In this document: piece after piece, positions 17,807-26,424 of the stretch
How positions within the stretch are numbered: the first letter of the stretch is position 1
Layout of the letters: every line of letters starts with the position of its first letter
Assembly: GCA_017454015.1 (NCBI GenBank)
Contig: JAFTDW010000019.1
Span: 1-55,665 of the forward strand
Source: Bacteroidales bacterium
Lineage (GTDB): Bacteria; Bacteroidota; Bacteroidia; Bacteroidales; P3
Direction of reading: 5' to 3'
Length of the DNA: 55,665 bases
Program-made: the position numbers and the translations under genes
The notes under the pieces: generated by a model
Databases searched by the model: none
Told to the model about the DNA's origin: nothing
Seen by the model: the letters and a program-made list of their open reading frames with translations, nothing else

Positions 17807-18697
17807 ATGAAAAAGTTATTGTTTTGCATCGCTTTGCTGGCTTCCAGCTTAGGCATCGCCAGTGTCTCGGCACAGACGATCATCGACCAGGAAGACGAGT
17901 CGAACTTCAACGACTTTTATCAGAAGACCCTCACCAAAGGGAAACAGGCCATACCCTACGCCTATCTGCGTGAGAGCGACGTGGTGTGGGAAACTGCCAT
18001 CTGGCGCACTATCGACTTCCGTGAGAAGTTCAACCAGTTCTTCTATTTCCCCGTCAGCGACGAGAAGGGTACCAACAACCAAGGTCGCCGCAGCCTTATC
18101 ACCACAGTGATGCAGGCTCTCGCAAGTGGCGAGATAGAGGCGTTTGAGGACGACGACATGCGTATCCCCAAAGATTATCAGAAAATTTTCGACGAGTTGA
18201 ACCGCGAGAACCACCGTACAGTAACCGACTATGACGAGTGGGGTGATGAGACCGGTACGCATGACACGGTTATCCGCGAAGAGTTTGACCCCGGCAAGGT
18301 TTTCAAGATCAATCTCAAGGAGTATTGGTACATAGACAAGCAAGACACCCGTCAGAAAGTGCGTGTCGTCTCTATGCAGTTCATCTATTTCTACTGCAAA
18401 GACCGTGGCGACACCAAAGAGTGTATGGACGCCAAGATGTTCTGGGTTCCCATGAACGATATGCGTGTGCGTAACATACTGGTAAAATCCAACGCCTACG
18501 ACGAGAACAACAACAACGCCTACCGCACCTACGACGATGTGTTCATTGACCGTTACTTCGACAGTTATGTCTACCGCGAGAGCAACCGCTTCAACCGCGA
18601 GGTGACAGACTACGTGACTGGTACTGATGCCATCATCGAATCGCAGAGCATTGAGGACAAGGTGTTCAACATCGAGTCCGATATGTGGGAGTACTAA
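17807..18697 (+). CDS. gldN: T9SS outer-ring protein GldN/PorN
   Basis: Periplasmic partner of GldK. Signal peptide MKKLLFCIALLASSLGIASV is cleaved near SVSAQ, and the mature start TIIDQEDESNFNDFY is characteristic. Conserved cores: VVWETAIWRTIDFREKFNQF, KEYWYIDKQDTRQKVRV, MFWVPMNDMR, and the end IESDMWEY. Length 296 is typical. It is followed at once by an intrinsic terminator (18727-18766), after which a diverged second copy lies. Confidence 0.95.
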   Translation: MKKLLFCIALLASSLGIASVSAQTIIDQEDESNFNDFYQKTLTKGKQAIPYAYLRESDVVWETAIWRTIDFREKFNQFFYFPVSDEKGTNNQGRRSLITTVMQALASGEIEAFEDDDMRIPKDYQKIFDELNRENHRTVTDYDEWGDETGTHDTVIREEFDPGKVFKINLKEYWYIDKQDTRQKVRVVSMQFIYFYCKDRGDTKECMDAKMFWVPMNDMRVRNILVKSNAYDENNNNAYRTYDDVFIDRYFDSYVYRESNRFNREVTDYVTGTDAIIESQSIEDKVFNIESDMWEY

Positions 18698-18726
18698 GCG
18701 TTTGACTTTACACAAGAATTTAATAA

Positions 18727-18766
18727 AAGAGTCGAGGGCTGTCAACAAGCACTTGGCTCTTTTTTA
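18727..18766 (+). terminator. Intrinsic terminator after gldN
   Basis: AAGAGTCGAG (18727-18736) pairs with CTTGGCTCTT (18752-18761) over ten positions with two G-T wobbles, followed by a run of T. It separates gldN from its paralogue, so the downstream copy would depend on read-through or its own promoter; none is evident in the short gap. Confidence 0.7.
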
Positions 18767-18851
18767 ATTACGCATAACCATCAATCCGACAATATCCATA
18801 AAGCCCCTTTGCCTCATTCTGCTGCTCTGTTATGTTTGGGCTGGTGGCTCT

Positions 18852-19682
18852 ATGGCTGTTGGCCAAACGGTGATAGACGAAGAGCCTGCCACCAACTTCA
18901 ACGACTACTACAAGCGCGAAGAGCTCAAAGGGCGACGCTCGCCCACCATGCCCTACGTGCGTGAGGACAACGTGGTGTGGGAGACCGCCATCTGGCGCAC
19001 CATAGACTTCCGCCAGAAGTTCAACCAGTTCTTTTATTACCCGATAGACCGCAAAGACACGCGGGGCCGCATCAACCTCGCTTATATGCTGTGGGATGGC
19101 ATTGCATCGGGTCTGCTGCCAATCTATGAGGACAGCGACCTCTCCGTCCCTATGGACAACGAACGCTTTGTGTACCGCTTCACCAAGTCGGACACAACCT
19201 ACCTCGACATTATTGACGAGAACGAGGATTACCATTATCAAGCCATTGTCATTCCCCACGAGTTTTCGTCGGACGACATCTATCTGTTGCGTCTCAAAGA
19301 GGTGTGGTACATAGACAAACAGGACACCCGCCAGAAGGTGCAGATACTCTGCTTTGCGTTGGCAATAAACATGTACAAGGAGGACAATGAGGGCGACCGT
19401 AGCTATCTGGGCACCGCCGACCTTTTTTGGGTTCCTATGCTCTCTTCGCAGGTACGCTCCATGCTCTGCAACCACGAGACCTATCAGGAGGGAAGCATTG
19501 CCCATCTGCCCACCTGGGACCAGATATTCGACACGCGTATGTTCGACAGCTACGTGACGCGTGAGTCGAACCGTTTCAACCGCACCATCAGCGAGTATGT
19601 GACGGGCATCGATGCCATTTTGGAGTCGCAGCGTATTGAAGACCGCGTGTTCGAGATGGAAAGCGACATGTGGGAGTATTAG
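18852..19682 (+). CDS. Second GldN/PorN paralogue, signal peptide encoded upstream of the first ATG
   Basis: Paralogue of the preceding gldN with the same landmarks: QTVIDEEPATNFNDYY, VVWETAIWRTIDFRQKFNQF, KEVWYIDKQDTRQKVQI, LFWVPMLSSQVR and MESDMWEY at the end. The first ATG (18852) would yield a protein with no export signal, but the same open frame runs upstream to 18768 and encodes an excellent signal peptide, KPLCLILLLCYVWAGGS, directly before MAVGQTVID. The codon where its Met should be (18798) is ATA; no ATG, GTG or TTG is present in that stretch. Either the start codon was lost, a rare ATA start is used, or the base is an error. Function as an exported ring protein needs the upstream segment. 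Confidence 0.88.
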   Translation: MAVGQTVIDEEPATNFNDYYKREELKGRRSPTMPYVREDNVVWETAIWRTIDFRQKFNQFFYYPIDRKDTRGRINLAYMLWDGIASGLLPIYEDSDLSVPMDNERFVYRFTKSDTTYLDIIDENEDYHYQAIVIPHEFSSDDIYLLRLKEVWYIDKQDTRQKVQILCFALAINMYKEDNEGDRSYLGTADLFWVPMLSSQVRSMLCNHETYQEGSIAHLPTWDQIFDTRMFDSYVTRESNRFNRTISEYVTGIDAILESQRIEDRVFEMESDMWEY

Positions 19683-19732
19683 CGAACAACCTTAAAACCG
19701 TTTAATCCTAACCCCTAACAACCTTACCCCTT

Positions 19733-20899
19733 ATGATCGGAAATTTTGCTTACCACAACCCCACCAAGCTTTATTTTGGTGAAGAGTCGCTGAAGAACCT
19801 TGTCGGCGAACTGAATAACTATGGACATACCGTCATGCTCAGCTACGGCGGCGGCAGCATCAAGCGCAACGGCATATACGATGCCGTGACAGCTGCTTTA
19901 AAAGAGGCAGGGAAGGCTGTTGTTGAGGACGCTGGGGTAATGCCCAACCCCACCTACGAGAAGGTTCAGGAGGGCTGCAAACTGGTGCGCGACAACAATG
20001 TCGACCTGATTCTTGCCGTTGGCGGCGGCTCCACCATAGACTACGCCAAGGCAGTCTCTGCTTCGGCCTATTGTGAGGAAGAGCCGTGGGAGAAATACTG
20101 GGTGCATTAGGGCAAGCCAAGCTGCAAGACCATCCCCGTGGGCGCCGTGCTCACCATGGTGGGTACTGGCAGTGAGATGAACGGAGGCAGCGTCATCACC
20201 AACCGCAAGGCAGGCTTCAAGCTCGGCAAAGTGTTCGGTCCAGACCTCTATCCGCGTTTCGCGGTGCTCAATCCGCGCTTCACCATGACAGTGCCGCAGT
20301 ACCAGATGGTGGCTGGGTTCTTCGACATTATGAGCCACCTCATGGAGCAGTATTTCGCGGGCACCGCCGACTGCACCACCGACTATATTAACGAAGGTCT
20401 TATGCGCTCGCTTGTCCACAGCACTCGTGTTGCCGCCAAGAACCCACAGGACTACGAGGCCCGTGCCAACATCATGTGGACTGCCACATGGGCACTGAAC
20501 ACCCTGCTTAAATGCGGCAAGGGCGGCGACTGGGAAGTCCACCAGATAGGCCATGCCATCGGATTGGTCACCGATGCCACACACGGCATGACGCTTGCCA
20601 GTGTCTCGTTGCCTTATTACCGTCATGTGATGCGCGACGGCCTGCACCAGTTTGTGCGTTTTGCCACCAATGTGTGGGGTGTACGTCCCGATGGCAAGAG
20701 CGACGAGCAGGTGGCCACAGAGGGTCTTGCCTGTCTGGAAGCTTGGATGAAAGAGATAGGTGTGGTGATGCATTCCAAGGAGCTTGGAGTCAATGAAGAC
20801 AACCTGCAGGCTGTTGTCGATGCAGTGCTTATCCTCCCTGTAGGCTACCGTACTCTGACCCGTGACGAAGTGGTCTCCATCCTACGCGAAAGCATGTAA
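19733..20899 (+). pseudogene. Iron-containing (butanol-type) alcohol dehydrogenase interrupted by an in-frame TAG
   Basis: Fe-dependent group III alcohol dehydrogenase, NADPH-type, catalysing aldehyde/alcohol interconversion in fermentation. The first 125 codons give MIGNFAYHNPTKLYFG, the dinucleotide motif LSYGGGSIKRNG and AVGGGSTIDYAKA, and end at TAG (20108-20110) just after EEPWEKYWVH. The same frame continues with KTIPVGAVLTMVGTGSEMNG, the metal site FDIMSHLMEQ (Asp and His), HQIGHAIG and DATHG (His ligands), and ends at 20899. Everything except the one stop is intact, so this is either a fresh nonsense mutation (CAG or similar to TAG), read-through, or a sequence error. The second half alone lacks the nucleotide-binding part. 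Confidence 0.85.
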
Positions 20900-20917
20900 C
20901 GCAGTTTATAGGGTAAT

Positions 20918-20960
20918 AATGGTACGAGGGTTGCGCCTGCGGCGCAACCCTCGTACCATT
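20918..20960. terminator. Bidirectional hairpin terminator between convergent genes
   Basis: A perfect 20-bp inverted repeat (arms 20918-20937 and 20941-20960, rich in GAGGGTTGCGCC) closes a 3-base TGC loop. It sits between the converging alcohol dehydrogenase and hydG genes, with a T-rich flank on the plus side, so it can serve both. The stem is unusually long and GC-rich for a simple terminator and could be a dispersed palindromic repeat. Confidence 0.75.
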
Positions 20961-20984
20961 GTATTGTTTTAGTGTCTGTAGGAT

Positions 20985-22409
20985 TTAGAAGTAGAGGTCG
21001 CGTTCGCCGTCGCCTATCTTGCAGAGGTTGCCTTCCACGCGTTTCTTCAGCTCCTCTTTGCTGAAGGTCTGAGTGAGCTGTTTGAGCAGTGCGAGGCCTT
21101 TTGCCTTGGTTTCTGGAGAGGCGTAGTCTTCCAGATACTCGCGGAAGGTGAACATGGCGTTGGGTTTGCAGTATTCCTTGATGAGGCCTGGCTTGGCGAG
21201 GTCCATGAAGTCGGCTCCCACACGTCCTTTACGGTAGCAGCCGGTGCAGAAGCTCGGTATGTAGCCGCCGTCGATCATCATGCTTATCACCTCGTCGAGC
21301 GAGCGGTGGTCGCCCAGGGTAAACTGTGCGCCGGTCTTCTGGTGGTCGGTCTGTGCGTCCATGCTGCCTTCGCCCTCGTCGTATCCGCCGGGGTTTGTCT
21401 CGCTGGCGGCGCTGATCTGGCTCACGCCGTACTTCACCAGCTCGTCGCGCATCTCGGGCCGTTCGCGGGTCGAGATGATAATGCCAGTGTAGGGCATGGC
21501 AATGCGGATAATGGCTATTATCTTCTTAAAGTCCTTGTCGTTGACAGGGTGGGGTATGTTCTGGGCAAGGCTGAAGGGAGTGCCTTCTGCCGGCTCTATG
21601 CGTGGGAAACTCACGGTGTGCGGGCCGCAGCCGTAGTCCTCTTCGAGGTGGCGGGCATGCTCCATGATGGCGAGTATCTCAAAGCGGTAGTCCACTAAGC
21701 CGAAGAGCACGCCGAGGCCCACGTCGTTGATGCCACCCTCCATGGCGCGATCCATGCAGGTGAGGCGGTAGAGATAGTCGCCTTTGGGAGTGTTGGCAGG
21801 GTGGAACTTGGCATACTCCACGGGGTCGTAGGTCTCCTGAAAGCACACATAGGTACCTATCTTCTCGGCTTTGAGCTTGGCAAAGTCTTCCACGCTCATG
21901 GGCGCCAGCTCCACGTTGATGCGGCGTATGGTGCTGCCTTTCTCGTCCTTGGCGGCGTAGCAGCGGCGGATAGCCTGCACCATGTAGTCGGCGTCGTTGC
22001 GCGGGCTCTCGCCGCAGATAAGCAGGGCGCGTTTGTGTCCCATGCGTAGCAGCTGCAGCGTCTCGGCCTCAATCTCGTCCATGGTGAGGATTTTGCGTTT
22101 CAGCGCCTTGTTGTCGCGGCGAAAACCGCAGTACACGCAGTTGTTGACGCAGGCGTTGCCTGTGTAGATGGGGGCGAAGAGCACGAGGCGTTTGCCGTAA
22201 ATCTCTTCTTTGCAGTAGTGGGCTGTGTCGAGTATCTTCTGTATGTCGGCTTCTTCCTCCACACAGAGCAGTTTTGCCACATCCTCAAGGTTGAGGCCTT
22301 TAAGCTTGCGGGCTTTGTTGAGGATGTCGTTCAGTTGTTGTTCGCTGGGTGCGTTGTTCTCCAACAGACCGTACAGCTTGTCGCGGTCGATGAAATTTTG
22401 ATTTCTCAT
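20985..22409 (-). CDS. hydG: [FeFe] hydrogenase maturase HydG (radical SAM tyrosine lyase)
   Basis: Radical SAM enzyme that cleaves tyrosine to p-cresol and dehydroglycine, making the CO and CN ligands and the Fe(CO)2CN synthon of the H-cluster. The SAM cluster motif is C87-X3-C91-X2-C94 (CVNNCVYCGF). The C-terminal auxiliary cluster motif C-X2-C-X22-C begins at SFCTGC and ends at EYC, which separates HydG from ThiH. Other landmarks: GESPRNDADYM and RIEPAEGTPFS. Length 474 is normal. It is the second gene after the TM1266-type regulator; hydE and hydF are not in the window. Confidence 0.96.
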   Translation of the reverse strand: MRNQNFIDRDKLYGLLENNAPSEQQLNDILNKARKLKGLNLEDVAKLLCVEEEADIQKILDTAHYCKEEIYGKRLVLFAPIYTGNACVNNCVYCGFRRDNKALKRKILTMDEIEAETLQLLRMGHKRALLICGESPRNDADYMVQAIRRCYAAKDEKGSTIRRINVELAPMSVEDFAKLKAEKIGTYVCFQETYDPVEYAKFHPANTPKGDYLYRLTCMDRAMEGGINDVGLGVLFGLVDYRFEILAIMEHARHLEEDYGCGPHTVSFPRIEPAEGTPFSLAQNIPHPVNDKDFKKIIAIIRIAMPYTGIIISTRERPEMRDELVKYGVSQISAASETNPGGYDEGEGSMDAQTDHQKTGAQFTLGDHRSLDEVISMMIDGGYIPSFCTGCYRKGRVGADFMDLAKPGLIKEYCKPNAMFTFREYLEDYASPETKAKGLALLKQLTQTFSKEELKKRVEGNLCKIGDGERDLYF

Positions 22410-22473
22410 TATTATTAGTGATTAGTAATTGCTTAAAACTTACAAGGTATACCCCCCAGTCTGGCCCCAATAA

Positions 22474-22731
22474 CTATATTTTGGCACTGAGTTTAGTCAC
22501 GACGGCTTTGCTTTCCACGCCGTCGATGCGTCCAAGTTTGCCGCAGGCGTTGTTGATGTCGTCGACGCTACCCTCGACAATAAGGGAGATGACGGCCACG
22601 TTGCGGTCGCGGAAAGGCAAGCCTTGCCGACACATGATGATGTGGGAAAAATCCGAGATGATACTATTGACCGCAGCAGTTTTCGTGCGGTCCTGCACAA
22701 GCATAGTAATTGTGCCTATTCTCTTTTCCAT
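22474..22731 (-). CDS. TM1266-family iron-only hydrogenase system regulator (ACT/NikR-C-like)
   Basis: A one-domain protein of 85 residues with the ferredoxin-like ACT fold, in a family consistently linked to [FeFe] hydrogenase maturation genes and assumed to be regulatory. Features: KRIGTITMLVQDR, the central GLPFRDRNVAVISLIVEG segment and the end LGRIDGVESKAVVTK. It precedes hydG by 64 bp on the same strand and follows the promoter at 22826-22833. No DNA-binding domain is visible, so how it regulates is unknown. Confidence 0.9.
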   Translation of the reverse strand: MEKRIGTITMLVQDRTKTAAVNSIISDFSHIIMCRQGLPFRDRNVAVISLIVEGSVDDINNACGKLGRIDGVESKAVVTKLSAKI

Positions 22732-22825
22732 TAGGTTTTACGCTTTTGGGTCAGACTGGCTTTAACTATTTGTTGGCTATCTTTCAAATAGATAGGCAAC
22801 AATGGCGCTCTCTGTGAGTCCATTG

Positions 22826-22833
22826 CAAAGATA
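22826..22833 (-). promoter_or_regulatory. -7 promoter element for the TM1266-hydG operon
   Basis: The minus strand reads TATCTTTG, exact for TAnnTTTG, 95 bp upstream of the regulator gene. A TTG 16 bases upstream of it is a possible but short-spaced -33 element. Confidence 0.6.
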
Positions 22834-22937
22834 CGCCTAAATTTTCAAACAAGTGCTAAAAGCAAAAAAAGTTATCAACACCCCCGGAAAGTCTCCTCCG
22901 TATTTGCAGGCAGCCACAGGTCAGTGCCTTGCCATAG

Positions 22938-24386
22938 TTATTGGGCTTTGAAGTGCAGTTGGCGGGTGGTGTCCCATTTTTGGAGAGCCTGACGGAAGGC
23001 TTTGTAGTCTTTGCCTTCGAGGGTGCCTGCGGTGAGTGTCATGGTGCGCGTCACCTGCACGGTGTTGGCGGTGCGACGTATGGTTACGCCTATGTCCCAT
23101 TTGCCTTCTTTGCTGCTCTTGAAGTTCAGCTCTTTGGTTAGCAGCTGCAGGTTGAGGCTGTCGGGTAGAGCAAGGGTGTAGGTGTAGCTTTCGCAGGCGT
23201 TGGGGATGTTGAGCGGCGCGGTGCGCACGGAGGTGAGCAGCTGTGAACGCAGGTCGACATGGCCACTGTCGGCAGGCAGCTCCACGAGGTAGTAGCTGTT
23301 GCCGAGGTTTGTGGGTGCCCACGCAAGCTGGCGGTTCACAATGATGTCCGACGGGCGTGCGAGGTCGGGTATGAAGAGCGGCGGCTTGCGGGTGTCGGTG
23401 GCCGACATAAGGTAGTCTATGCCGTCAATGGTGCATTGCACGAGCCATTTGGAGTTGCGTAACAGCACCTGAGCCTGGTATCCGGCCTGGCGGAGCATTG
23501 CGGCGAGGAGTATGTTTTTCTCTATGGCGGTGCCGCATCCACTGTTCCACACCGTGGCGGCGTTGGCGTGTTGGAAGTTGAGCTGGTTGGGTTGCAGGTT
23601 GTTGAGGCGTATATAGTCGACCACGTAGTCGCGCAGCGTTGCGGCGTATGCCACGGGGTCGTCCTTTGTGAGGTTGGAGATGGTGCTGGCGGCATCGGGG
23701 ATGGTTTCGCTGTCGATGGTGAAAAGGGTGGGGTAGTCCTCGGGTTTGACGCTACTGACCACGAAGTGTTTGCCGTTGGTATTTGCGGGCATATAGCTGT
23801 CTATGGTGCTCTGTGGGATATTGGTGAGGCTGTAGGTGTTGCCGTTGTGAGAGAAGTCGGCGTCGTACGTTGCGTAGAGCATGTGCTGAGGGTCGTCGAT
23901 AACCACCTCGAAGTGTTTCACGGGGCAGTCCATCACTGTGCTAAACTCGTCGTAGAGTTTGTTGCTGCGGCGGTGTATGGTGTAGTCGAGCACTATGGTG
24001 CAGCCATATTCGAGGGCTGTGTGGACCAACGCCATCTCGCGTAGCGCATTGTAGCGGCCGCAGTTCTGCGCTTCGGAGGGCAGCTGCTCTACAAAGGCGT
24101 TTGGCGGTGTGGTTACTTTTGAACCGTCGGCGCGAACGGTGTAGCTCTCGTTGATTTTGAGGCTCTCAAAGGATGGGTTGTACACAATGAATGTCTCACC
24201 TTTGTCGGCGTAGGCCGTGAAAGCGCGGTTGCGTATGAGCTTCAGCTCTTTGCGCAGGGTTATGTCTATGGTGCCGTCGGCACCTACCTTGTAGGTGCGG
24301 CGCAGGAGCTGGTACTCGGCGTCGGGCTGCGCCATGGCCGGTATTGCCGCCGCTATTATGGCAATTATGATTAGTGTCCTTTTCAT
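22938..24386 (-). CDS. Secreted DUF3857 protein with degenerate transglutaminase-like domain
   Basis: Exported protein of unknown function, common in Bacteroidota, usually paired with a DUF3857-transglutaminase homologue as here. A signal peptide (MKRTLIIIAIIAAAIPAMAQ) leads to a DUF3857 region (about 25-240; NPSFESLKINESYTVRADGS). The transglutaminase-like region near residue 300 keeps the cysteine helix (GCGTAIEKNILLAAMLRQAG), but at the usual catalytic His position the sequence is NSKWLVQC, so the triad seems broken. The C-terminal part is beta-rich. It is the last of a three-gene minus-strand run after the DUF4105 and DUF3857-transglutaminase genes. Confidence 0.8.
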   Translation of the reverse strand: MKRTLIIIAIIAAAIPAMAQPDAEYQLLRRTYKVGADGTIDITLRKELKLIRNRAFTAYADKGETFIVYNPSFESLKINESYTVRADGSKVTTPPNAFVEQLPSEAQNCGRYNALREMALVHTALEYGCTIVLDYTIHRRSNKLYDEFSTVMDCPVKHFEVVIDDPQHMLYATYDADFSHNGNTYSLTNIPQSTIDSYMPANTNGKHFVVSSVKPEDYPTLFTIDSETIPDAASTISNLTKDDPVAYAATLRDYVVDYIRLNNLQPNQLNFQHANAATVWNSGCGTAIEKNILLAAMLRQAGYQAQVLLRNSKWLVQCTIDGIDYLMSATDTRKPPLFIPDLARPSDIIVNRQLAWAPTNLGNSYYLVELPADSGHVDLRSQLLTSVRTAPLNIPNACESYTYTLALPDSLNLQLLTKELNFKSSKEGKWDIGVTIRRTANTVQVTRTMTLTAGTLEGKDYKAFRQALQKWDTTRQLHFKAQ

Positions 24387-24410
24387 TTTTTTTGTTCTTT
24401 CCTGATATGA

Positions 24411-24458
24411 CTAGTGATTCTAGTATTTCTAGTGATTCTAGTATTATAGTTATACTAG
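24411..24458. repeat. 9-bp CTAG-centred tandem array, intergenic
   Basis: CTAG occurs at 24411, 24420, 24429 and 24438, exactly every 9 bases, with units CTAGTGATT and CTAGTATTT alternating; a degenerate unit (ATAG) at 24446 and a last CTAG at 24455 follow. It fills the gap between the two DUF3857 genes. A second array of the same period lies inside the pseudouridine synthase gene (28492-28594). Confidence 0.85.
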
Positions 24459-24477
24459 TTGTTGTTTTTCTTGCTGG

Positions 24478-26424
24478 CTATTTTATTATTACTATAGGTG
24501 TTGAGGCGAGCACTTTCTGGTTGGCCACTGCCAGTCGGAATGCCGGCCAGTCGGCAGCGTCGTATATGCGTTTGTTGAGCATGACGCTCTCGCCGAAGGT
24601 GAGGGTCTCACCGCCGTCGAGCCAGTAGCTGCATCCGAAGTTGACGGCAGGTGTCACTATGCCGTGCAGGCGGCGGGCGAAGCTCACGCGGCTGTATTTG
24701 CCCGGCAGCTTTATCTGCTCGTTGATTTCTACGAGGCGTGAGCAGCGGTCGCTAAAGGGGTACTGGCGCACCTCGAGGGTGGTGTCAAATCCGAGGTGTG
24801 CCATGGCGCGGCTGTAGAAGTTGCGAGCAGAGAGGGGAATGAATATTATCTCGTTGTCGGTAACGGTGGCGTAGTCGGGGATGGTGTAGTTGTAGGTGAT
24901 GGTTACCGGCTGTTGCAGATACTGTTCGTCGTCGGTGTAGGTTACCTTGGTGATCTCGGCGCGCGGGTCAATCTTGAGCAGTTCGAGTTCGAGGTTGCGC
25001 TGCCACTCGCTCTTGCGGCTGCTGAACACTCCTCGAACGGCCTTGTCGCTCTGTCCCTCGGCGGTGATGGTTATGGTGCCTTTGAGGGTGCCGTTCTTGC
25101 TTATTGTCGACTTGCCAAATATGCGCACATAATGCTTGTCGGCAGCCGAGAGGGGTGTGTACATAAGGTCGGCGCCCTGTGGCAGGCCCATGAGGTAGCC
25201 TTGCTGCTGTTCGGCGCTGGACCATAGCTCGCGCACGTTGGGTACCCATGTGGGGTCGAGCATCTCGAAGCGTCCGTTGCGGTGTTGTACGGCGCATACG
25301 CTGTGGTTGAACTGGTCGGCAGGCAGGTCGTCTATGCGTTCGCCTGCCATAGTCATGGCGGCGTATGCCTTGAAGCCTGCGGCCCGCAGCATGGTGATGA
25401 GCATACTGGCTTTGTCCTTGCATACGCCGCAGCGGTCGGTGAAGTTCATCTGGGCGTTGTGAAGGGTGTATCCCTCGCCTTTGCCCATGCTGATGCCTGC
25501 ATAGCGTATGTTGTCTGCAACCCAGTGGGTCAGTATGCCTATGCTGTCGCCCTCGCTGCGTGCGTCTTTGAGCAGTTCGCGCACCTTGGCGCTCACCTCC
25601 GGTGTAGTCTTGAAGCTGCCGTAGTCCTCGTTGACGTTGTAGAACCACACCGATTTCGACTGCCAGTTGGGGGCGGTGCTGAGCAGCAGCTTGCATTGTA
25701 TGTCGTTGTTGGCGAGCGAAGAGGGCTCTCGCTTGAGCGGCATGATGTCGCGTTTGGTGAAGGTGTAGGTCACCGTTGAGCCTTGGCGTGCCACGGCGGT
25801 GTCGACGGTGCCGTTGTACACTTGGTAGCGCAGCTTTTTGGTGTTGGGTACGCTCACCGAGTATACTTTGAGTTTCACAGGTGCGCCCGACCAGAAAGGC
25901 ACTATGTCGTAAAAGTGTCCGCGCATGGGCGGTATGTAGCGGCTGTCGTCGTCGTTGAGCAGAGCGTAGGTGAAGCCTTTGCGGTAGGTGGTTACCTCCA
26001 GCTCCTCGCCGGGTTCGAGGTGCCCAACCTCCACCATCTTCTGGCTGGCGCCCCAGTATATGAGGCGTGCCGGAGCAACGTAGTCGTAGACTGTGGCACT
26101 GCCGCCTTTGCCGACGAGCAGGGTGGTGGAGCCGTCGTTGCGGCTCACCTTCACCTCGCGGAACTCCACATAGGCCGACTGCGGGTCGTAGTCAATCTTC
26201 ACCACGCTGTTGTTGCGGCAGCCTGTCTCGTCGATCATGCGTATCTTATAGTGGTTGACCACATGGCTCAGGCCGCTCTCTTCCATCTCCACGTGTGTGG
26301 AGTCGTAGAGCGTAACTTGGTGCTGCCCTTTGTATTTAGGCAAGGCTTGCTCTTGCGCGATGGCGGCAAGCCCCGGCAGGAGCATAAAAAGGGCAATAAG
26401 CGGAATATGCAGTCTGTGTTTCAT
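24478..26424 (-). CDS. Secreted DUF3857 and transglutaminase-like domain protein
   Basis: Exported protein with an N-terminal DUF3857 domain (about 50-230; VVNHYKIRMIDETGCRNNS) and a transglutaminase-like domain (about 290-400). The signal peptide is MKHRLHIPLIALFMLLPGLA, cleaved near AIAQ. The catalytic triad looks intact: Cys in DRCGVCKDKASML, His in DQFNHSVCAV, Asp in FEMLDPTW. Its biological substrate is unknown; the family is thought to process or crosslink envelope peptides. Start overlaps the stop of the upstream DUF4105 gene by 4 bp (ATGA), so the two are translationally coupled. Confidence 0.87.
   Translation of the reverse strand: MKHRLHIPLIALFMLLPGLAAIAQEQALPKYKGQHQVTLYDSTHVEMEESGLSHVVNHYKIRMIDETGCRNNSVVKIDYDPQSAYVEFREVKVSRNDGSTTLLVGKGGSATVYDYVAPARLIYWGASQKMVEVGHLEPGEELEVTTYRKGFTYALLNDDDSRYIPPMRGHFYDIVPFWSGAPVKLKVYSVSVPNTKKLRYQVYNGTVDTAVARQGSTVTYTFTKRDIMPLKREPSSLANNDIQCKLLLSTAPNWQSKSVWFYNVNEDYGSFKTTPEVSAKVRELLKDARSEGDSIGILTHWVADNIRYAGISMGKGEGYTLHNAQMNFTDRCGVCKDKASMLITMLRAAGFKAYAAMTMAGERIDDLPADQFNHSVCAVQHRNGRFEMLDPTWVPNVRELWSSAEQQQGYLMGLPQGADLMYTPLSAADKHYVRIFGKSTISKNGTLKGTITITAEGQSDKAVRGVFSSRKSEWQRNLELELLKIDPRAEITKVTYTDDEQYLQQPVTITYNYTIPDYATVTDNEIIFIPLSARNFYSRAMAHLGFDTTLEVRQYPFSDRCSRLVEINEQIKLPGKYSRVSFARRLHGIVTPAVNFGCSYWLDGGETLTFGESVMLNKRIYDAADWPAFRLAVANQKVLASTPIVIIK

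Noticed and set aside
19733-20899. TAG recoded as an amino acid
   Set aside because: Only one gene is affected, other genes stop normally at TAG, and no tRNA or pyrrolysine-type genes are seen; mutation or error is simpler.
24411-24458. Candidate CRISPR-like array
   Set aside because: Units are 9 bp with no spacers; a tandem repeat, not a CRISPR.
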